Source: Citrus sinensis (lineage: Eukaryota; Streptophyta; Magnoliopsida; Sapindales; Rutaceae). From it: DNA of 64,000 bases. The notes below the pieces were generated by a model. That model saw nothing but the letters and a program-made list of their open reading frames with translations. It was not told the DNA's origin and searched no databases. The stretch covers positions 21,025,501 to 21,089,500 of the forward strand of contig NC_068559.1 of the NCBI RefSeq assembly GCF_022201045.2, in the 5' to 3' direction. A program made the position numbers and the translations under genes. This document shows, in pieces, positions 22,277 to 34,938 of this stretch; position 1 is the stretch's first letter, and the number at the start of each line of letters is the position of its first letter.

Positions 22277-23163
22277 AGGGGTGGCATCGGATTCGGATTA
22301 ACCTCCAAATCCGATCGGATAAAAACTTTGCAATCCGATCGGATTTGATTCGGATTGGTTCGGACCCGGATCAATCCGATCGGATTGCGCTTTGCAATTA
22401 GAAAAACTAAATAATTGAATTATAAATAAAAAAAATAGTTGAACGGCAGCCCCAAACTAAATCCTTAAAATCCCAAACTAGAAAGAATCGAAGAAGCCCT
22501 TGCAGTCGCACAAAACCAGCCAAAGAATGGAAGAAGCACTTGCAGGTTGCAGCTGCACAAACCCATCCAAAGAATCAAAGAAGCATTTGTAGTCTGCAGC
22601 CGCACAAACCCAGCCAAAGAATCAGAGACGTTGCTACGCTTCCAGCTGAAGCCGCAAGCAAAAGTTGAAGTCCCAAAGCCAGCCGCTGCATTTATTTCTT
22701 TATTGCAAGGGTTTCCAATGGAGTCGGATCCATCAAAGCTTGTGAGTTGTAGAGGAATAAGAATAGATACTTTGACTTTCAAAAAGTTACAGAGATTTGG
22801 GTCTCTTGACTTTCAAGTTTTGTCTGTCTTTCTCCATTTGCTAGTTTGCTGCATTCTTTCTTATTTCCTCCATTTGCTAGTTTGCTGCATTTTTCTTATT
22901 TTGTGATTTCAATTTTGTATTGCAACTCAAAAACGATCTGAATTCATCTGATTTATTTTAGATCATCTGAATCCAATTTCATTATGGTATTACTGATCCG
23001 AAGAATTAATCCGAATTATTCATTCAATCCAAATCTGATTCGAACATATCCGAATATGTTCATATCGGATTCGGATCCGTTTTGAATTCGGATTACAATC
23101 AGATGAATTTTTTACCAAACCGAACAATTCGAATCCGATCCGTATCCGAATTTGCCCACCCTA
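22277..23163. mobile_element. hAT-like nonautonomous element (~887 bp)
   Basis: The left end AGGGGTGGCATCGGATTCGG and the right end, read inward as TAGGGTGGGCAAATTCGG, are hAT-type termini. Subterminal regions repeat ATCCGATCGGAT at least three times on the left and related words on the right. It interrupts the R repeat that is continuous at 8340-8380, giving an empty-site comparison. No clean 8-bp target duplication survives. A 119-codon open frame inside has no recognisable domain. Confidence 0.7.
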
Positions 23164-24576
23164 ACGGACAACCCCATGTTCATTTGTTGTTTTTCTATCC
23201 CTGTTTTTTCCCCCTCCTCTTCCCTTTTCTGATGGAAAAATCTTGGAACCATCTTATTCTGTCGGCCAAGTTTAGGTTTAACTCAGGTAAGTTAAAAATT
23301 GAAAGTAACGCACAAAATTTATAAAACCTGCTTGTTTTTATCATGACATCACAGCCTCATATATTCATACAAATTGAAGTAAGATTGCCGCTATTACATA
23401 TTACATCATTAATTCAAGGGCTTAAGTGTGACAATAAGTATTTATGAAATAAGTGATCGCCTAAGGCTCCATATGTTAGGGATGGCCTCATTGTGATCAT
23501 CTAGACCCGATATATTAAGAAAACTCATATTTTTTAGTTCCTTAGTATACTCTTAAATTACTTATAAGACGAAAGCCTATTTTTTAGGTTCTCTTTAATT
23601 GATAATTATCTTACAATTAAGAAGCTTTATACAAATTTTATATTTAATAATCTTAATGTTAAAGAGCTATAATTAATAATATTGTCTAATCCTTAATTTA
23701 TTAGTAGTTTCTCTAAGAAAAAATTAAATTATTTATCTATTTTAAAAAAATCTTATTTTTTTAACATTACAAAATTTCTTCTGCTCTTCTTTATAAGGAA
23801 AATTATTACATTTATTGGTTCACTTTTGAAATTAAGAAAAAAAAAAGAATAGTTTCTTGAAAAAATAGTTCTAAAGGAAGTAAAAAAGATACTTATTGAC
23901 TCCTTTTATTTTTTGAAATTTCTTACGCCATGTTGATTTTTTATATTTAAAATTAAAAATTAATTAAACTTTGAGCTCTTATATATTCCTTTTGAGTGTT
24001 GAGGTTGGTGATAGTAAGGAGGCCTCATAAAAAGTAAGGAGCTAGCCCTGCAAGGGCTTGCTAGGATTTATTATTAAAGAATACAAAAATGATAAGATTT
24101 GTTATTGTTGGATTCCAAGTTGAGATATTCATTTGCAGTAAAAGTTGGAGAGAGGGAGAGAAGGGGTGAGAGAGAGAACTAACAATTTGTGTGCATTCTG
24201 TTGGAAATTTAGTTAGTTTCATTTGAAATTTTGCATGGACATTAAATGTTGGGATGATCTTTTCAAATTCTCTTGCATATGAATGAAGGTTCGTGCTATG
24301 CTATATATAATATAACATACAGTAACATTTGAGTTGTCACCTAAAATAAAACAAAATCATAGCATGTGAAAATAATATAATGAATGAGTTTGTTTATTGA
24401 TGTATAAAAATTTTCAATTACCATCAATCCATTAGAAAACCTAGAATTCAATTTTATGGATATTTTAATATAATAAATTCTAATAATTAGATATAAAAAA
24501 ACGCCTCTTAAATTGGAAGTTTATAGAAAAAGATAAAAATCTTTAAAACAACTGGGAAAATAATTTTCTGCTTGAT
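23164..24576. other. R repeat copy 7 (3' part) and intergenic
   Basis: Bases 23164-23275 are the second half of the R copy split by the hAT-like element. The rest matches 8481-9848 of unit 1 and has no gene. A (GA)n tract lies near 24150-24178. Confidence 0.6.
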
Positions 24577-25235
24577 TGTTAATTTTTCCCTACTATAATC
24601 AATACATATCATTTACCTTTTGCTGTCTTTATAATAGTCAATCACCCCCTAAAAAATAATTTTACAATATTATCCTTATTTTCAAATATATTTTGATTCA
24701 TATTTAATATAAATTAAATAACTTATGAATGGAAATTAAGATAAAAAAATCAAGCATTAAAAATAAGAAATTTATGTTTTGACGCGAATAAAAAAATTAA
24801 TAATAAAATATTTTTTGTTCTTTTTTATTTTATAGACATTTTCTTATAATATATATTTCACAATATTTTAAAATTAAATGTAGAAAGTACAAGAAAAATG
24901 TGTTATTATTTATTTTATAATATTTTTATTATAATATTTTTTTATCATTTTATAATAATTTTGTTATGTATTTATTATAAGAAAATATTTTATAAAATAA
25001 AAAGTTCAAAAAAATATAATTAATTTTTTGTTTACATCAAAACATAGTTTTTTTAATACTTAATTTTAATTTTCATTAATATGATTTATTTAATTTATAA
25101 TAAATATGAATAAAAGTATATTTGAAAATAAGGATACTATTGTAAAATTATACTATCCGGAGGATTATTAACTATTATAAAAATGGTAGGAAATAAGTGA
25201 TATATATTAATTAGAGTAAAGAGAAAATTGAGAAT
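24577..25235. mobile_element. eroded fold-back MITE (unit 2 copy)
   Basis: Counterpart of 9858-10648, sharing 'aatttttccctactataatc' at the left. Its left terminus and target duplication have been lost by a deletion relative to unit 1. Confidence 0.6.
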
Positions 25236-25311
25236 CTCCCAATTTTTAGTAGTGTTAAAAATTTTAGTGATGAACTACAACAGCCCAACACCACAATACT
25301 AAAAATAATTT

Positions 25312-25590
25312 TAAAGTCTTCGTCAACAGCAATTCAATCAAAATATGAGCTAAAAGACTTTTTGAATAATTGAATGTCACACGACCCCGTTTTACACTAT
25401 TTAATGTGATAATGATGTTTCTCCAATATACTTGTCGTCTCCTTTTTTTTTCTTTTTTTTTCTTTTAAGCTTAAAATCCGGAAAATTCTTTGGAAGCATG
25501 TGACTGTGCGAGCTAGCTGAAGTTCACAAATTAAGGGTCACTATGGATTTTGGTTTCTTGATGAGTATTATTGTTAATCTTAAAAGAAGA
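25312..25590 (+). repeat. R repeat copy 8
   Basis: Counterpart of copy 4 in unit 1, with 'gagctaaaagactttttgaa', 'acgaccccgttttacac' and 'cggaaaattctttggaagc'. Confidence 0.65.
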
Positions 25591-26882
25591 GACAACCATT
25601 CATATTAGGGTCCTAAGCTACGGTCCGCCCGGACCGGACATCCCTGTGTCTCCAACATTATATTTCATGAACGGCTGCGACTAATTTAATTACTGTAATT
25701 TGGAATTTTTTCAACCGGTAGTTAAAAAGTTTCCATGAGATTTTAAATGCTTACAATGTAATGGTTGATATTCATCCGCATAGTCTCTCTGAACACACAC
25801 ATTCTCACTCTAGAATTTAAATTTTCAATCTCTCTGTAAAATTCACACATCATCTTATTTATAATTAATTTCTCTCTCTCAAAAACTAACTCCGGTTTTT
25901 TTTTCCCGTACATATTTAGGGTTTGTACTCCGAGTTATTTCTTATAACAATTGGATATTGGCACATTAATTGAAACTTGGGTTTCTTCGTTAACTCTGAG
26001 GTTTTTCCCATACGTATTTGGTGTCTGTGTACTTTATGTTATTTCCATAAAACTTGGAGATTTGTACATTGAAATTAGGATTTGAAATTTTTTTGTGGGA
26101 ACAGCAACGTTGTGTTTTGGGGTTTGCATATGTACTCCGGGATATGATCATGTTCTCGTTGATATTGGGGTTTCCCATCACGCTTTCAAGCAACTACTAA
26201 AGCAATAATTTTGCGTCTTGTAGCTGTCTTGAGTTGCGTAAATGAACCGTAACTCATGGAATCACGATATGAACTGAAAGACTTTTCGACTGTCATACGA
26301 CCCCATTTGATTTGAACTATTTTAATACGATAATGTGTGTTTCCCGTTAATTTCGCATCCCTGATTTGTTTTCTTTAAAGCTCAAAAAGCAGGACGGTTC
26401 TTTGAAAGCGTGTCAATTGTGTGAGCCAAGTTCACACATCAAAGGCTGAAGACAAGACAGCCATTCAGACTATGAAATTTATATTGGCAACAGACTTGGT
26501 AAACGATGAACAATTGTAAATTTAAAGCATTAATTGACTATGCTACTTTTATACTAAAAGTCGAACAAAATATATTTAAGAAATAAGTCTTAAGAAAAAG
26601 CAAAAGCGTTTGCATAAAAGAAAGACTTCGTAAAGAGTAAAACGTGATATAAAGACAGTGAAAGTGTATGCTTACTTCACCTGTTGTGATGTCATCATAG
26701 CTAGGCATCAAGTAATTAGACGATAAGATCAAAGTTTTAAGCTGTCCTCAATGATTCTCATAAGTATTATGCTTATAGTTTAGTTTATATATATAATTTA
26801 TATTTCACCAATAAACAATCTCGATTACATTGACATGTGGCTAAGCTTGCTTCCCTTTCATCTGGTCTAAGTTCACATAGAA
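25591..26882. other. intergenic with R repeat copy 9
   Basis: Counterpart of 11011-12236 in unit 1. R copy 9 lies at 26195-26460 ('aactgaaagacttttcgact', 'catacgaccccatttg'). No gene. Confidence 0.55.
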
Positions 26883-29800
26883 CACTACTAGAAAAATGGG
26901 CTACCATGACAGAGAATATATGTCATCCGACCCCTCTTATGACAGAGTTTCCATTTGTCATTGTAGCTCATCTCACAAATCTGTGACAACATTTTATCTA
27001 TCACATGTTCCCATGACAGTGTATATTTATCACACATGTGTCACGAACCAAGCGACGTCGTTTTGAAAGACTTTCGAGAATTAATTGGAAATTTTAGCGG
27101 GTTATTTAAATTATTTTGAATTTGATGGGTTTCTTCAAAAGCTGTCATATATCAATGATTCACATTCTCTGTCATGAGATTTAAGGTTTAAAAAAGAATA
27201 AAATTATTATTTTTAATTTTGAAATTATAATAATATTAATTATTATTATTATTTAAATTCCAGAATTTTGAAATAAAAACAACAAAAACCACATTTAAAA
27301 CTTGAATTAATTGAAATAAAAATTACATTCAAATTCATAAAAACTATCAAATACCAAATTGTGTGATGCGCTAAAAATTTCAATCACTTGAAACTTCCAA
27401 CAAATAGCATCACAAAATATATGGTGAATCAAATCCGTATACAATATCTAATAAATCCTTTACAATATCCAATCACCAACACATCACTAGAAAAACAATT
27501 AATCCATAAAAAAAACACTCTTAGTAAATTCCCGAAAGCCACCAACATCACCTGAAACATAGGTTACAATAAAATGAGTGCCAAAAAAATACATATTAAT
27601 ATATTGCCCACTTACAATTAATCAAATTCATAATAAAATTCATCAGTGTCTAATTGATTTAATCAGCTTTGATACTAAAGGGAAAATGAGAATAAACAAC
27701 CCAAGAGAAAATAGAAAATCACATTCGACAATTGACATAATGAAGCAGTAAGCTCACAAGCTGTAAAAGAGAAAAAGGGAAGAAAATAAAAATGATGATA
27801 AAGCAGTATAACCTGAATGCTTATGTAGCAGTGACAGTTGACTAGGTCTTCCTAAGAGTTGCTGGATTATAAAAGATTAAGTATAAACAAAATATTTTGC
27901 AACATAGTACATAGTAAAGAGAAATATAAAACCAAGTGCAATTAATGCCAAAGACGAGAAGAGAACTTTTAGTCTAGCCTTCTACAGATTTCAATTCTAA
28001 ATTTCTAGATGAATTTTTTTAAAGAGTAGTTTTTCAAGACTACAATTTAATTAATGCACAACATCTAACCTTCCATATATAATTAAATAAAATCCATCAA
28101 AATCAAGCTAATAAAAAGAAAGGAAAAAGTTCTAAAAATCCAAAAGATAAAGAGAAAATGTAGAAAATTCTGGAATCACCAGAATCTCCTCAATCTACCA
28201 ACTTTAATACCATGATTGTAGGCTTGCCAGTCTAAGCCCAAAGCGTAAAGCATAATCTAAAGTTTCCAGTGGGTGAAGAAATGATGATCTCTCAATCAAT
28301 TCAAAAGGCAAAGACATTGTCGAGCGCATAAATTGTTAGCTTCTCTTCTACCACATCAGATCCTTGATGCAAAATTCAATGGGCAAGTAAAGGGACACAT
28401 TGAGATAAATATTGGTCAATTTAAGAATTGAAAATGGAAGAAATAAGTTTAAATATTAGGACAGTCCAGACCAGGGGTTAACATGATAATGAAAAATTAT
28501 AAATCTCATGAGTTATATATATACAAAAACCAAAAAAAGATAGATAGGCTGGAATCTCTTGGTTCTTAGGAGCAAAAGTATCATTATTTATGGACCAGCT
28601 GTTTCAATTTTTCCAAAATTACATCTTCAATTTAGCTTTGCAAGACCATTCTTTGCTCGGCTAGTTTACCTAGTCACCAACTCTGATTGTCCATTTAGGA
28701 TTGAATCTATATACTCTTATATAATGTCTCTTCTGGAGGAAATAAGCAGAAAAAATATTCTAACTAGATGAGACCCTTTAGTGTGATGATGCTACGCAAT
28801 GGATGCTTTAAATGCATCCAATTTAATTTATGATGCTAAAGGACCACCGAATACTGAGGACTAGTAAGTGCAACATGGACCACAAACCAAAACATTTCCA
28901 ATTAACATAGCACAATATGTGACAAATCAAATTGAAAAAAAAAATCTTCCAAAAAGTTCAACATGTCAATTAAGAGAAAAATAATAGGATGCACATTAAT
29001 ACATCCATAAACAGCCTAGTTTCTCTATCAACAAGTTAGTCATAAGCACGAGTCAAAATAAATCATTTGACTGAAATGGTAGAAGACCAAGCAAATAAAT
29101 GCAAGTACCACCACACAAAGCATTTGCATTTCCAAAAGTGAATTTCATAAAGTTTTTGCAGAAGATATCTTTCTAATAAAAAAAATAAACACAAGTACCA
29201 GTCAATTGTAATGGGTTTGAGAACCACATATACCTCTAAATTTGATTAAAACCTTGAAGTCACAGAGGAAATTTTTCAGTGTGTTAACAACATTGATATT
29301 CAGCAAGGCTTTGTGTATGAGATTCAGCTTGTGCAGCTTGGGCAGTGACCTGTGCTAGGGCCTGCTAGTGCTTCATTCTAAAGGCTCCCTAGGTTGCATC
29401 CAATGAATCAGGGAAATTAGTAATAGATAAACGCAAAATTTGGATACCCAAGTAACATAATGCCAGTGAGGCATGACATACAAAGCAATATAGACAATAC
29501 AAGTTATCACTCACTCATTCAAGCTCTGGTCATCAAATTATAACCGGAAGCTAATACTCTTTCATTCTTGGTTGCTAATAAAGTTGTGACTAGATTGGAG
29601 AATTTCTCACATATTTGGCTTAAAGCTACATAAAGATCTCTATATCTTAGATATGGGAGTTAAAAGTGTTCACAGTTTACATGAAGACAATTGGATCTCC
29701 AACACTAGTAATACCAAGAGCTTTTCTTTCATTAATTGTTTGCATTAACCATATGCTTCATCTAAAAAGGGATGAAACTAAAATCAGGAAAGAAAAATGC

Positions 29801-31016
29801 CCGATTACCATTAAAACTTGACCTGGATAGCCTACTATCCAGTCCATTTGGATATTTAGAATACCAAAACAAGATGAGATTATCTCAGCAATGCACAATC
29901 ACATTACAACATTGCTCAAAATGTTCTTCTTTCAGATTAATTAAGTCAAGAGTTTTTATCCCAATTACAGGGCACATTTATAAATTCTATAGTAAACGCT
30001 TCAGCAAGCTCTAATTCAAAATTCCATAGTAAATGCTTCAGCAAGCTCTAATTCAAAATTCCAACCGACTGCTAACAAATCAAGGCAATGAAGAAAATTC
30101 TCCATCCCTCCAAAAAAAAAATCAAAATTCAAACCCAAGGATTATTAGAATTTAAATGCGAAACCCAATAAAAATGAAAGCTTTCCTAAACAAGCTAAAA
30201 TCTAATGAATAAATGAAGAAACTTTAAGTCTGACAAAGTTAAATTGAATTACCTGTGTAGGCGAAAACAAACTGAAATTTAGCGAGTCAAGCAGAATTGC
30301 GGGGCTCAACCTGGGCGGCACCTAAAAAATCGACGGCGGTTGAGCAATCACCAGACCAGCCGATATATTCTGATCAGAGAACCCCAAACCCTAGTGTACA
30401 AATGAAGGAACCCATCAGCTTACTTCTCACAAAAGAAGACAGTAACAGCAACTCGAACTTGAAGAAAATCTAAATTAAGAAGACATTAGCTATAGCTCGG
30501 AGTTGAAGAAGGTAGTAGGCTACCGGCAACAACCATTAAGTTGCGAAACAAAAGGAAATGGGAATAGCCAGCAAGCTAGAGATCGGGGATGAGGACGAAG
30601 ACGAAGACGAAGACGAAGACGAAGAGCAGCAATTTGTTGTCGGCAAGCAGCACAGCAGATGACCAAATCTGTGTAGGCAGCGTGATTGTGTGTTTGTGTG
30701 TGATTAGGTTTGGATTAAGAAATTAGGGCTTGCCATGTGAAGCCGAAGGGGAGTCCAACACTTAAATTTTTTTTTATTGGTATCAAGATACGGTGTCGTT
30801 CCATGCCCAAATTGGCCCATTATAAATTCAATGTTTCATTAAATATTAATATGCTATCATGTGTATTTGATAGATAAATAAACTATCACAAATCTATCAT
30901 GTCTTTACGATATATGAACATTCTATCACATGTCTGTCATATTTTTATGATAAATGATTAATTTTTTAAAATCTATCACAAAAATTCTATCATAGTAGCC
31001 TATTTTTCTAGTAGTA
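26883..31016. mobile_element. CACTA (En/Spm-type) nonautonomous element, 4134 bp
   Basis: The left end is CACTACTAGAAAAATGGGCT; the right end, read inward, is TACTACTAGAAAAATAGGCT. A 3-bp GAA target duplication flanks it (26880-26882 and 31017-31019). Unit 1 shows the empty site with one GAA at 12234-12236. Subterminal regions are packed with 'atgaca', 'tgtcat' and 'tatcaca' words in both orientations, as expected for CACTA transposase-binding arrays. No transposase frame exists. The interior contains unrelated low-copy-looking sequence, including a (GACGAA)n tract at 30593-30624, perhaps captured host DNA. The outermost right base is A rather than the usual G. Confidence 0.9.
30593..30624. 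repeat. (GACGAA)n microsatellite
   Basis: About five perfect hexamer units inside the CACTA element, followed by 'gagcagcaatttg'. On the minus strand this would read as a CTTCGT run. It lies in the more GC-rich part of the cargo (about 30280-30740), which looks like a captured gene leader. Confidence 0.75.
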
Positions 31017-31212
31017 GAAGAAGGATTTTTAAGCCAAACAAATTCAAAAATTGTCACCCAAGTTGCAACAATAAGATAATTGTCACTCTAACAAAAGCTG
31101 ACTACATGAGAGAGTTTCATTTTCTTGGAAGCTCATCTTCTTTACTTTTTTTTTTTTTTGGTCTTCTATTCAAAATTAATTAAATTTTCCAAATTATCAC
31201 TGTGTCCTCCTC

Positions 31213-31219
31213 TATATAA
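31213..31219 (+). promoter_or_regulatory. TATA box of AP-A2
   Basis: TATATAA, 48 bp before the ATG, in the same context as the AP-A1 box. Upstream of it unit 2 has no solo LTR; instead the right end of the CACTA element lies about 200 bp upstream. Confidence 0.7.
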
Positions 31220-31267
31220 GCATAGACCCGTTGCCACTTTCTTATTATCTCAATAACAGCCTTGATT

Positions 31268-32554
31268 ATGGCAACCTTCTTGAGTTGTGCATTCATTCTC
31301 TTCTTTCTTTTTTTTTATGTAGTCTCTCCAATAGAAGCTCAAACTGGAGGTTTCAGTGTTGAGCTAATCCACCGTGACTCTCCCAAGTCTCCCTTTTACA
31401 ACTCCAGTGAAACTCCCTACCAACGATTGAGAAATGCTTTTACTCGTTCTACCAATCGTCCCAATCACTTTAATCAGAACTCATCAATATCTTCATCAAA
31501 AGCTTCCCAAGCTGATATAATACCCAATATCGGAGACTATCTCATACGTATATCAATTGGTACTCCCGCGACTGAAATACTAGCAGTTGCTGATACAGGA
31601 AGTGACCTCATATGGACGCAGTGCGAGCCTTGCCCACCATCACAATGTTACATGCAGGACTCTCCACTTTTTGATCCTAAAAAGTCATCTACTTACAAAT
31701 CTCTTCCATGCTCGTCAAGCCAATGTGCATCTCTTAACCAAAAATCTTGCTCTGGGGTAAATTGTCAATACTCGGTCTCTTATGGAGATGGATCCTTCTC
31801 AAATGGCAATCTTGCTACCGAAACTGTTACTTTGGGTTCAACAACAGGACAGGCCGTGGCTCTGCCTGGAATAACCTTTGGTTGCGGAACAAACAATGGT
31901 GGCTTGTTTAATTCAAAAACAACCGGAATTGTTGGCCTTGGAGGCGGCGATATTTCACTTATTTCTCAAATGCGATCTACAATTGCTGCTAAATTCTCCT
32001 ATTGTTTGGTTCAGGCAAGCTCAACCAAAATCAATTTTGGAACCAATGGAATTGTTTCAGGTCCAGGAGTGGTTTCTACTCCCTTGATTGTTAAATCCAA
32101 AACCTTTTATGTTCTCACAATTGATGCAATCAGTGTAGGAAACCAAAGACTAGCAGTTATGTCTGGATCGACTCCAGGAGGAGGCATTGTAATCGATTCT
32201 GGTACAACACTTACCTTATTGCCACAAGGTTATAACTCAAAACTGTTGTCAGTAATGTCCAGTATGATTGAGGCACAACCTGTTGCAGACCCTAAAGGAT
32301 CATTTGAACTTTGCTACAGTTTTAATTCACTATCTCAAGTTCCTGAAGTTACAATACATTTCAGAGGTGCAGATGTGAAATTGAGTCCTTCCAACTTTTT
32401 TGTGAAGGTCTCGGAGGATATTGTGTGTTCTGTTTTTAAAGGTACCAATAGTCTGCCACTTTATGGTAATATAATGCAGACTAACTTTTTGGTCGGCTAT
32501 GACATAGAACAACAAACTGTGTCATTTAAACCGACAGACTGCACCAAGCAGTAA
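31268..32554 (+). CDS. CDR1-like aspartic protease (AP-A2)
   Basis: Intronless gene for a 428-residue protease, a close paralog of AP-A1 with no frame damage. It has a signal peptide (1 to about 24), an RDSPKSPFY propeptide block, first active-site Asp D109 in ADTGSD, a Cys-rich nepenthesin insert, a flap Tyr in SYGDGSF and second active-site Asp D310 in IDSGTT. The loop before D310 holds an MSGSTPGGG segment that AP-A1 has lost in part. Most other differences fall in the propeptide end (about 57-90) and near residue 250. The start follows the same TATA and leader as AP-A1; the in-frame TTG two codons upstream is not used as start. Predicted role: extracellular proteolysis, by analogy with Arabidopsis CDR1. 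Confidence 0.93.
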   Translation: MATFLSCAFILFFLFFYVVSPIEAQTGGFSVELIHRDSPKSPFYNSSETPYQRLRNAFTRSTNRPNHFNQNSSISSSKASQADIIPNIGDYLIRISIGTPATEILAVADTGSDLIWTQCEPCPPSQCYMQDSPLFDPKKSSTYKSLPCSSSQCASLNQKSCSGVNCQYSVSYGDGSFSNGNLATETVTLGSTTGQAVALPGITFGCGTNNGGLFNSKTTGIVGLGGGDISLISQMRSTIAAKFSYCLVQASSTKINFGTNGIVSGPGVVSTPLIVKSKTFYVLTIDAISVGNQRLAVMSGSTPGGGIVIDSGTTLTLLPQGYNSKLLSVMSSMIEAQPVADPKGSFELCYSFNSLSQVPEVTIHFRGADVKLSPSNFFVKVSEDIVCSVFKGTNSLPLYGNIMQTNFLVGYDIEQQTVSFKPTDCTKQ

Positions 32555-33417
32555 TTAATTGGGAAGCTTATTCGATATTCTCCCCTCTACTAGAGTTTGA
32601 TCGAGTGATTTTCAAGCCACTTTCTTTAGCCGATCAACCGATTTCAAATTCTAATGCGATTGGAGCTGAATAAAATCTATTTAAATAAATCTATTTCATT
32701 TTGTATTTCGCAAGATTATATCATCCTACGAACGATTAGTTCGTTTTACTGTATTTGGTTTTGAATCGATATGGTATAAATTAACTTATTTGATGTTATT
32801 TGTGTCGCTGTGTCACTGAAAAGATCATCAATCACTAAATCTAACACAAAACACAATATCTGATCCATTATTAATTAACAATCATCTAGTAGTCGCCAAC
32901 AGCTACAATATATATTCCTCTCAAGAATTCCTAACCGTTTGATATAATTAACTTCCTCACTGTATTTTCTTTTGTATTAATTACAAAAGTACAAGCGAAC
33001 AATAATATATGATTAAGATTTAATTATTCTGATCAGTTTCTTTTAATTCCCATTCCCCATTCTTTCAATTTTCTTTTTTTTTTATAATTTTCAGTTGCCT
33101 TATTTTTGTCTAAGCTTTTGGGTTGTCGTGTGGTGCTTGACTCTATAAGTCTCTATTCTTCAGTCGCCGATAATAATTTTGCCCTCAATGGGAACTTAAG
33201 ACCGTTTTTGGCTGCCACACGACGACCCGATGTCCATGTGTATTTGACCCTGATGTTTTTCGGTCCCTCTATTTTTATCTGATTATCTCCCTTTCCTTTT
33301 CTTTGATCTCAAAGGAGGAAAAATTCTTTAAACCATCTTATTATTATTGTGTGGGCCGAGATCATAAACATGGGCCATAATCAATAGTCCAACACTTCAG
33401 GTAATTGCTATATTAAG
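32555..33417. other. AP-A2 3' flank with R repeat copy 10
   Basis: Matches 14854-15740 of unit 1 without the C/G tract. R copy 10 lies at 33115-33370 ('ggttgtcgtgtggtgcttga', 'gctgccacacgacgaccc'). No gene. Confidence 0.6.
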
Positions 33418-34059
33418 GCGGCGATTATTTTTTTATTTGAAATCTAAATAGATTTAAATTAATCTGAATTTTAAATAAAGCTGAATGTTTAAATTAGAAT
33501 GATATATTTGTTTTTTTCTGCCTGAATCACTAAAAATAAATATTAAGTTATTTTTTAACTTAAAAATCTGAAAATTAATATTTTTACATTTATGCTCCTA
33601 GAAATTATAAATGTTAAATAAATAATAAACATATCAAATAATATAAATAAAATAATATATTATCATAACATAAATCATATTCAATTGGATACAACTCTTC
33701 ACTATGTTATATTATATATGTTAATCAATTTTATTGTAGTTTATGTGTTTTATATGAAAAATATTAATAAAAAATGAAGATGAATAATTTTAATATGAAG
33801 AAAATAAAAAGATAAAAATAATAATAGTCTACCACTATATATTAGCACAAGTTATATAGAGATGGGTAATAATACTAATTATTAAGTTTTAGTTAGATAA
33901 GAATGAAAATTAATTAATTAGATAGGGAGAAAATCTTTTAATGATATCTTTCAAATTCTTTAGATTAAGAAAAAAGCAAAAAAAATTAGCTTAATAACTT
34001 AATGATTTGACTGATTAAAACTAAGTCAATTAAGTCATTAAGTAAAAAAAAAAAGGGCT
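33418..34059. mobile_element. TIR element, unit 2 specific (~640 bp)
   Basis: Extra sequence relative to unit 1 (about 15735), with ends 'ggcggcgattattttttta' and 'taaaaaaaaaaagggctcc', which are inverted in outline (GG.G.C...T-run). It is AT-rich and has no frame. The flanks do not give a clean target duplication, so the limits are approximate and the hAT-type assignment is tentative. Confidence 0.45.
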
Positions 34060-34264
34060 CCTAAATATAAAAAAAATGCTGCTATAAACGCCTCACTATA
34101 GTTCAAATAAAACCACGTGCTTTGTTTCAATTATATTAGAAGAAATATAAATCTAATTAAATCCCCATAATTTCTTTATATAAAGCTGAAAAATGATATT
34201 TATTTAATTGTTATAGAAACAAGTACATAATCATATGGTATTAACGTAGTTTTTTAATTAATTG

Positions 34265-34938
34265 TAACACCGTATACAATAGAACCTTGACAAATCTATA
34301 ACTTCGGGATCATGAAAAATCTATTAATTTAGCTAATATTAGTATATCGATAAATTAATAATTTTATTAATTTATAAAGATAATATCACATTCGTAATAG
34401 GGACTTTTATAAAGTATAGTAGTATAATTAAAGAATACAGTGATTCTATCAAGTTGTATGATATGATTCTGATTTGATTTTAATTCAATAAATCAATCAC
34501 TTAATAATTCTTTTGTTAGATTGCATGGCTGGATCACAATTACATGATAACTCATCACAGAAGACTTTTTTGAGATGATATATTAAGCCAATTTCTCTCT
34601 TGTTTCTCTCAACATATCAAATAAAATACAATACTGGCTTCTCTTCTAAAAGGTGTAAAGGAAGTAACAACAACCAAGGTAATACATAAATCATTATACT
34701 AGTACAACAAAGAAAATCTTAGACAAATCATATGTGTTTAATTTCAAATTGGTTAATTATTAATTTATGTATTAGTTAAGCCCTTTTAAAAAAAGAACTT
34801 TTTAAAATTTATTATCTAATAAATTTATTGAATTATTAAGTTATCAAGTTGACTTAGGACTGAAGAAAACTGTTATTTAATCAATATTATCAATTTATCA
34901 AGTATTAATTTATCGATGTCCTATTATACATAGTGTTA
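34265..34938. mobile_element. TIR element, uninterrupted copy (674 bp)
   Basis: Unit 2 counterpart of 15937-19437 without the CACTA-derived insertion. Termini 'taacaccgtatacaatag' and 'ctattatacatagtgtta' are inverted repeats. Noncoding. Confidence 0.6.

Noticed and set aside
22547-22906. 119-codon frame inside the hAT-like element
   Set aside because: No transposase motif; the tail is a low-complexity repeat of 'ccatttgctagtttgctgca'. Kept only as part of the element.
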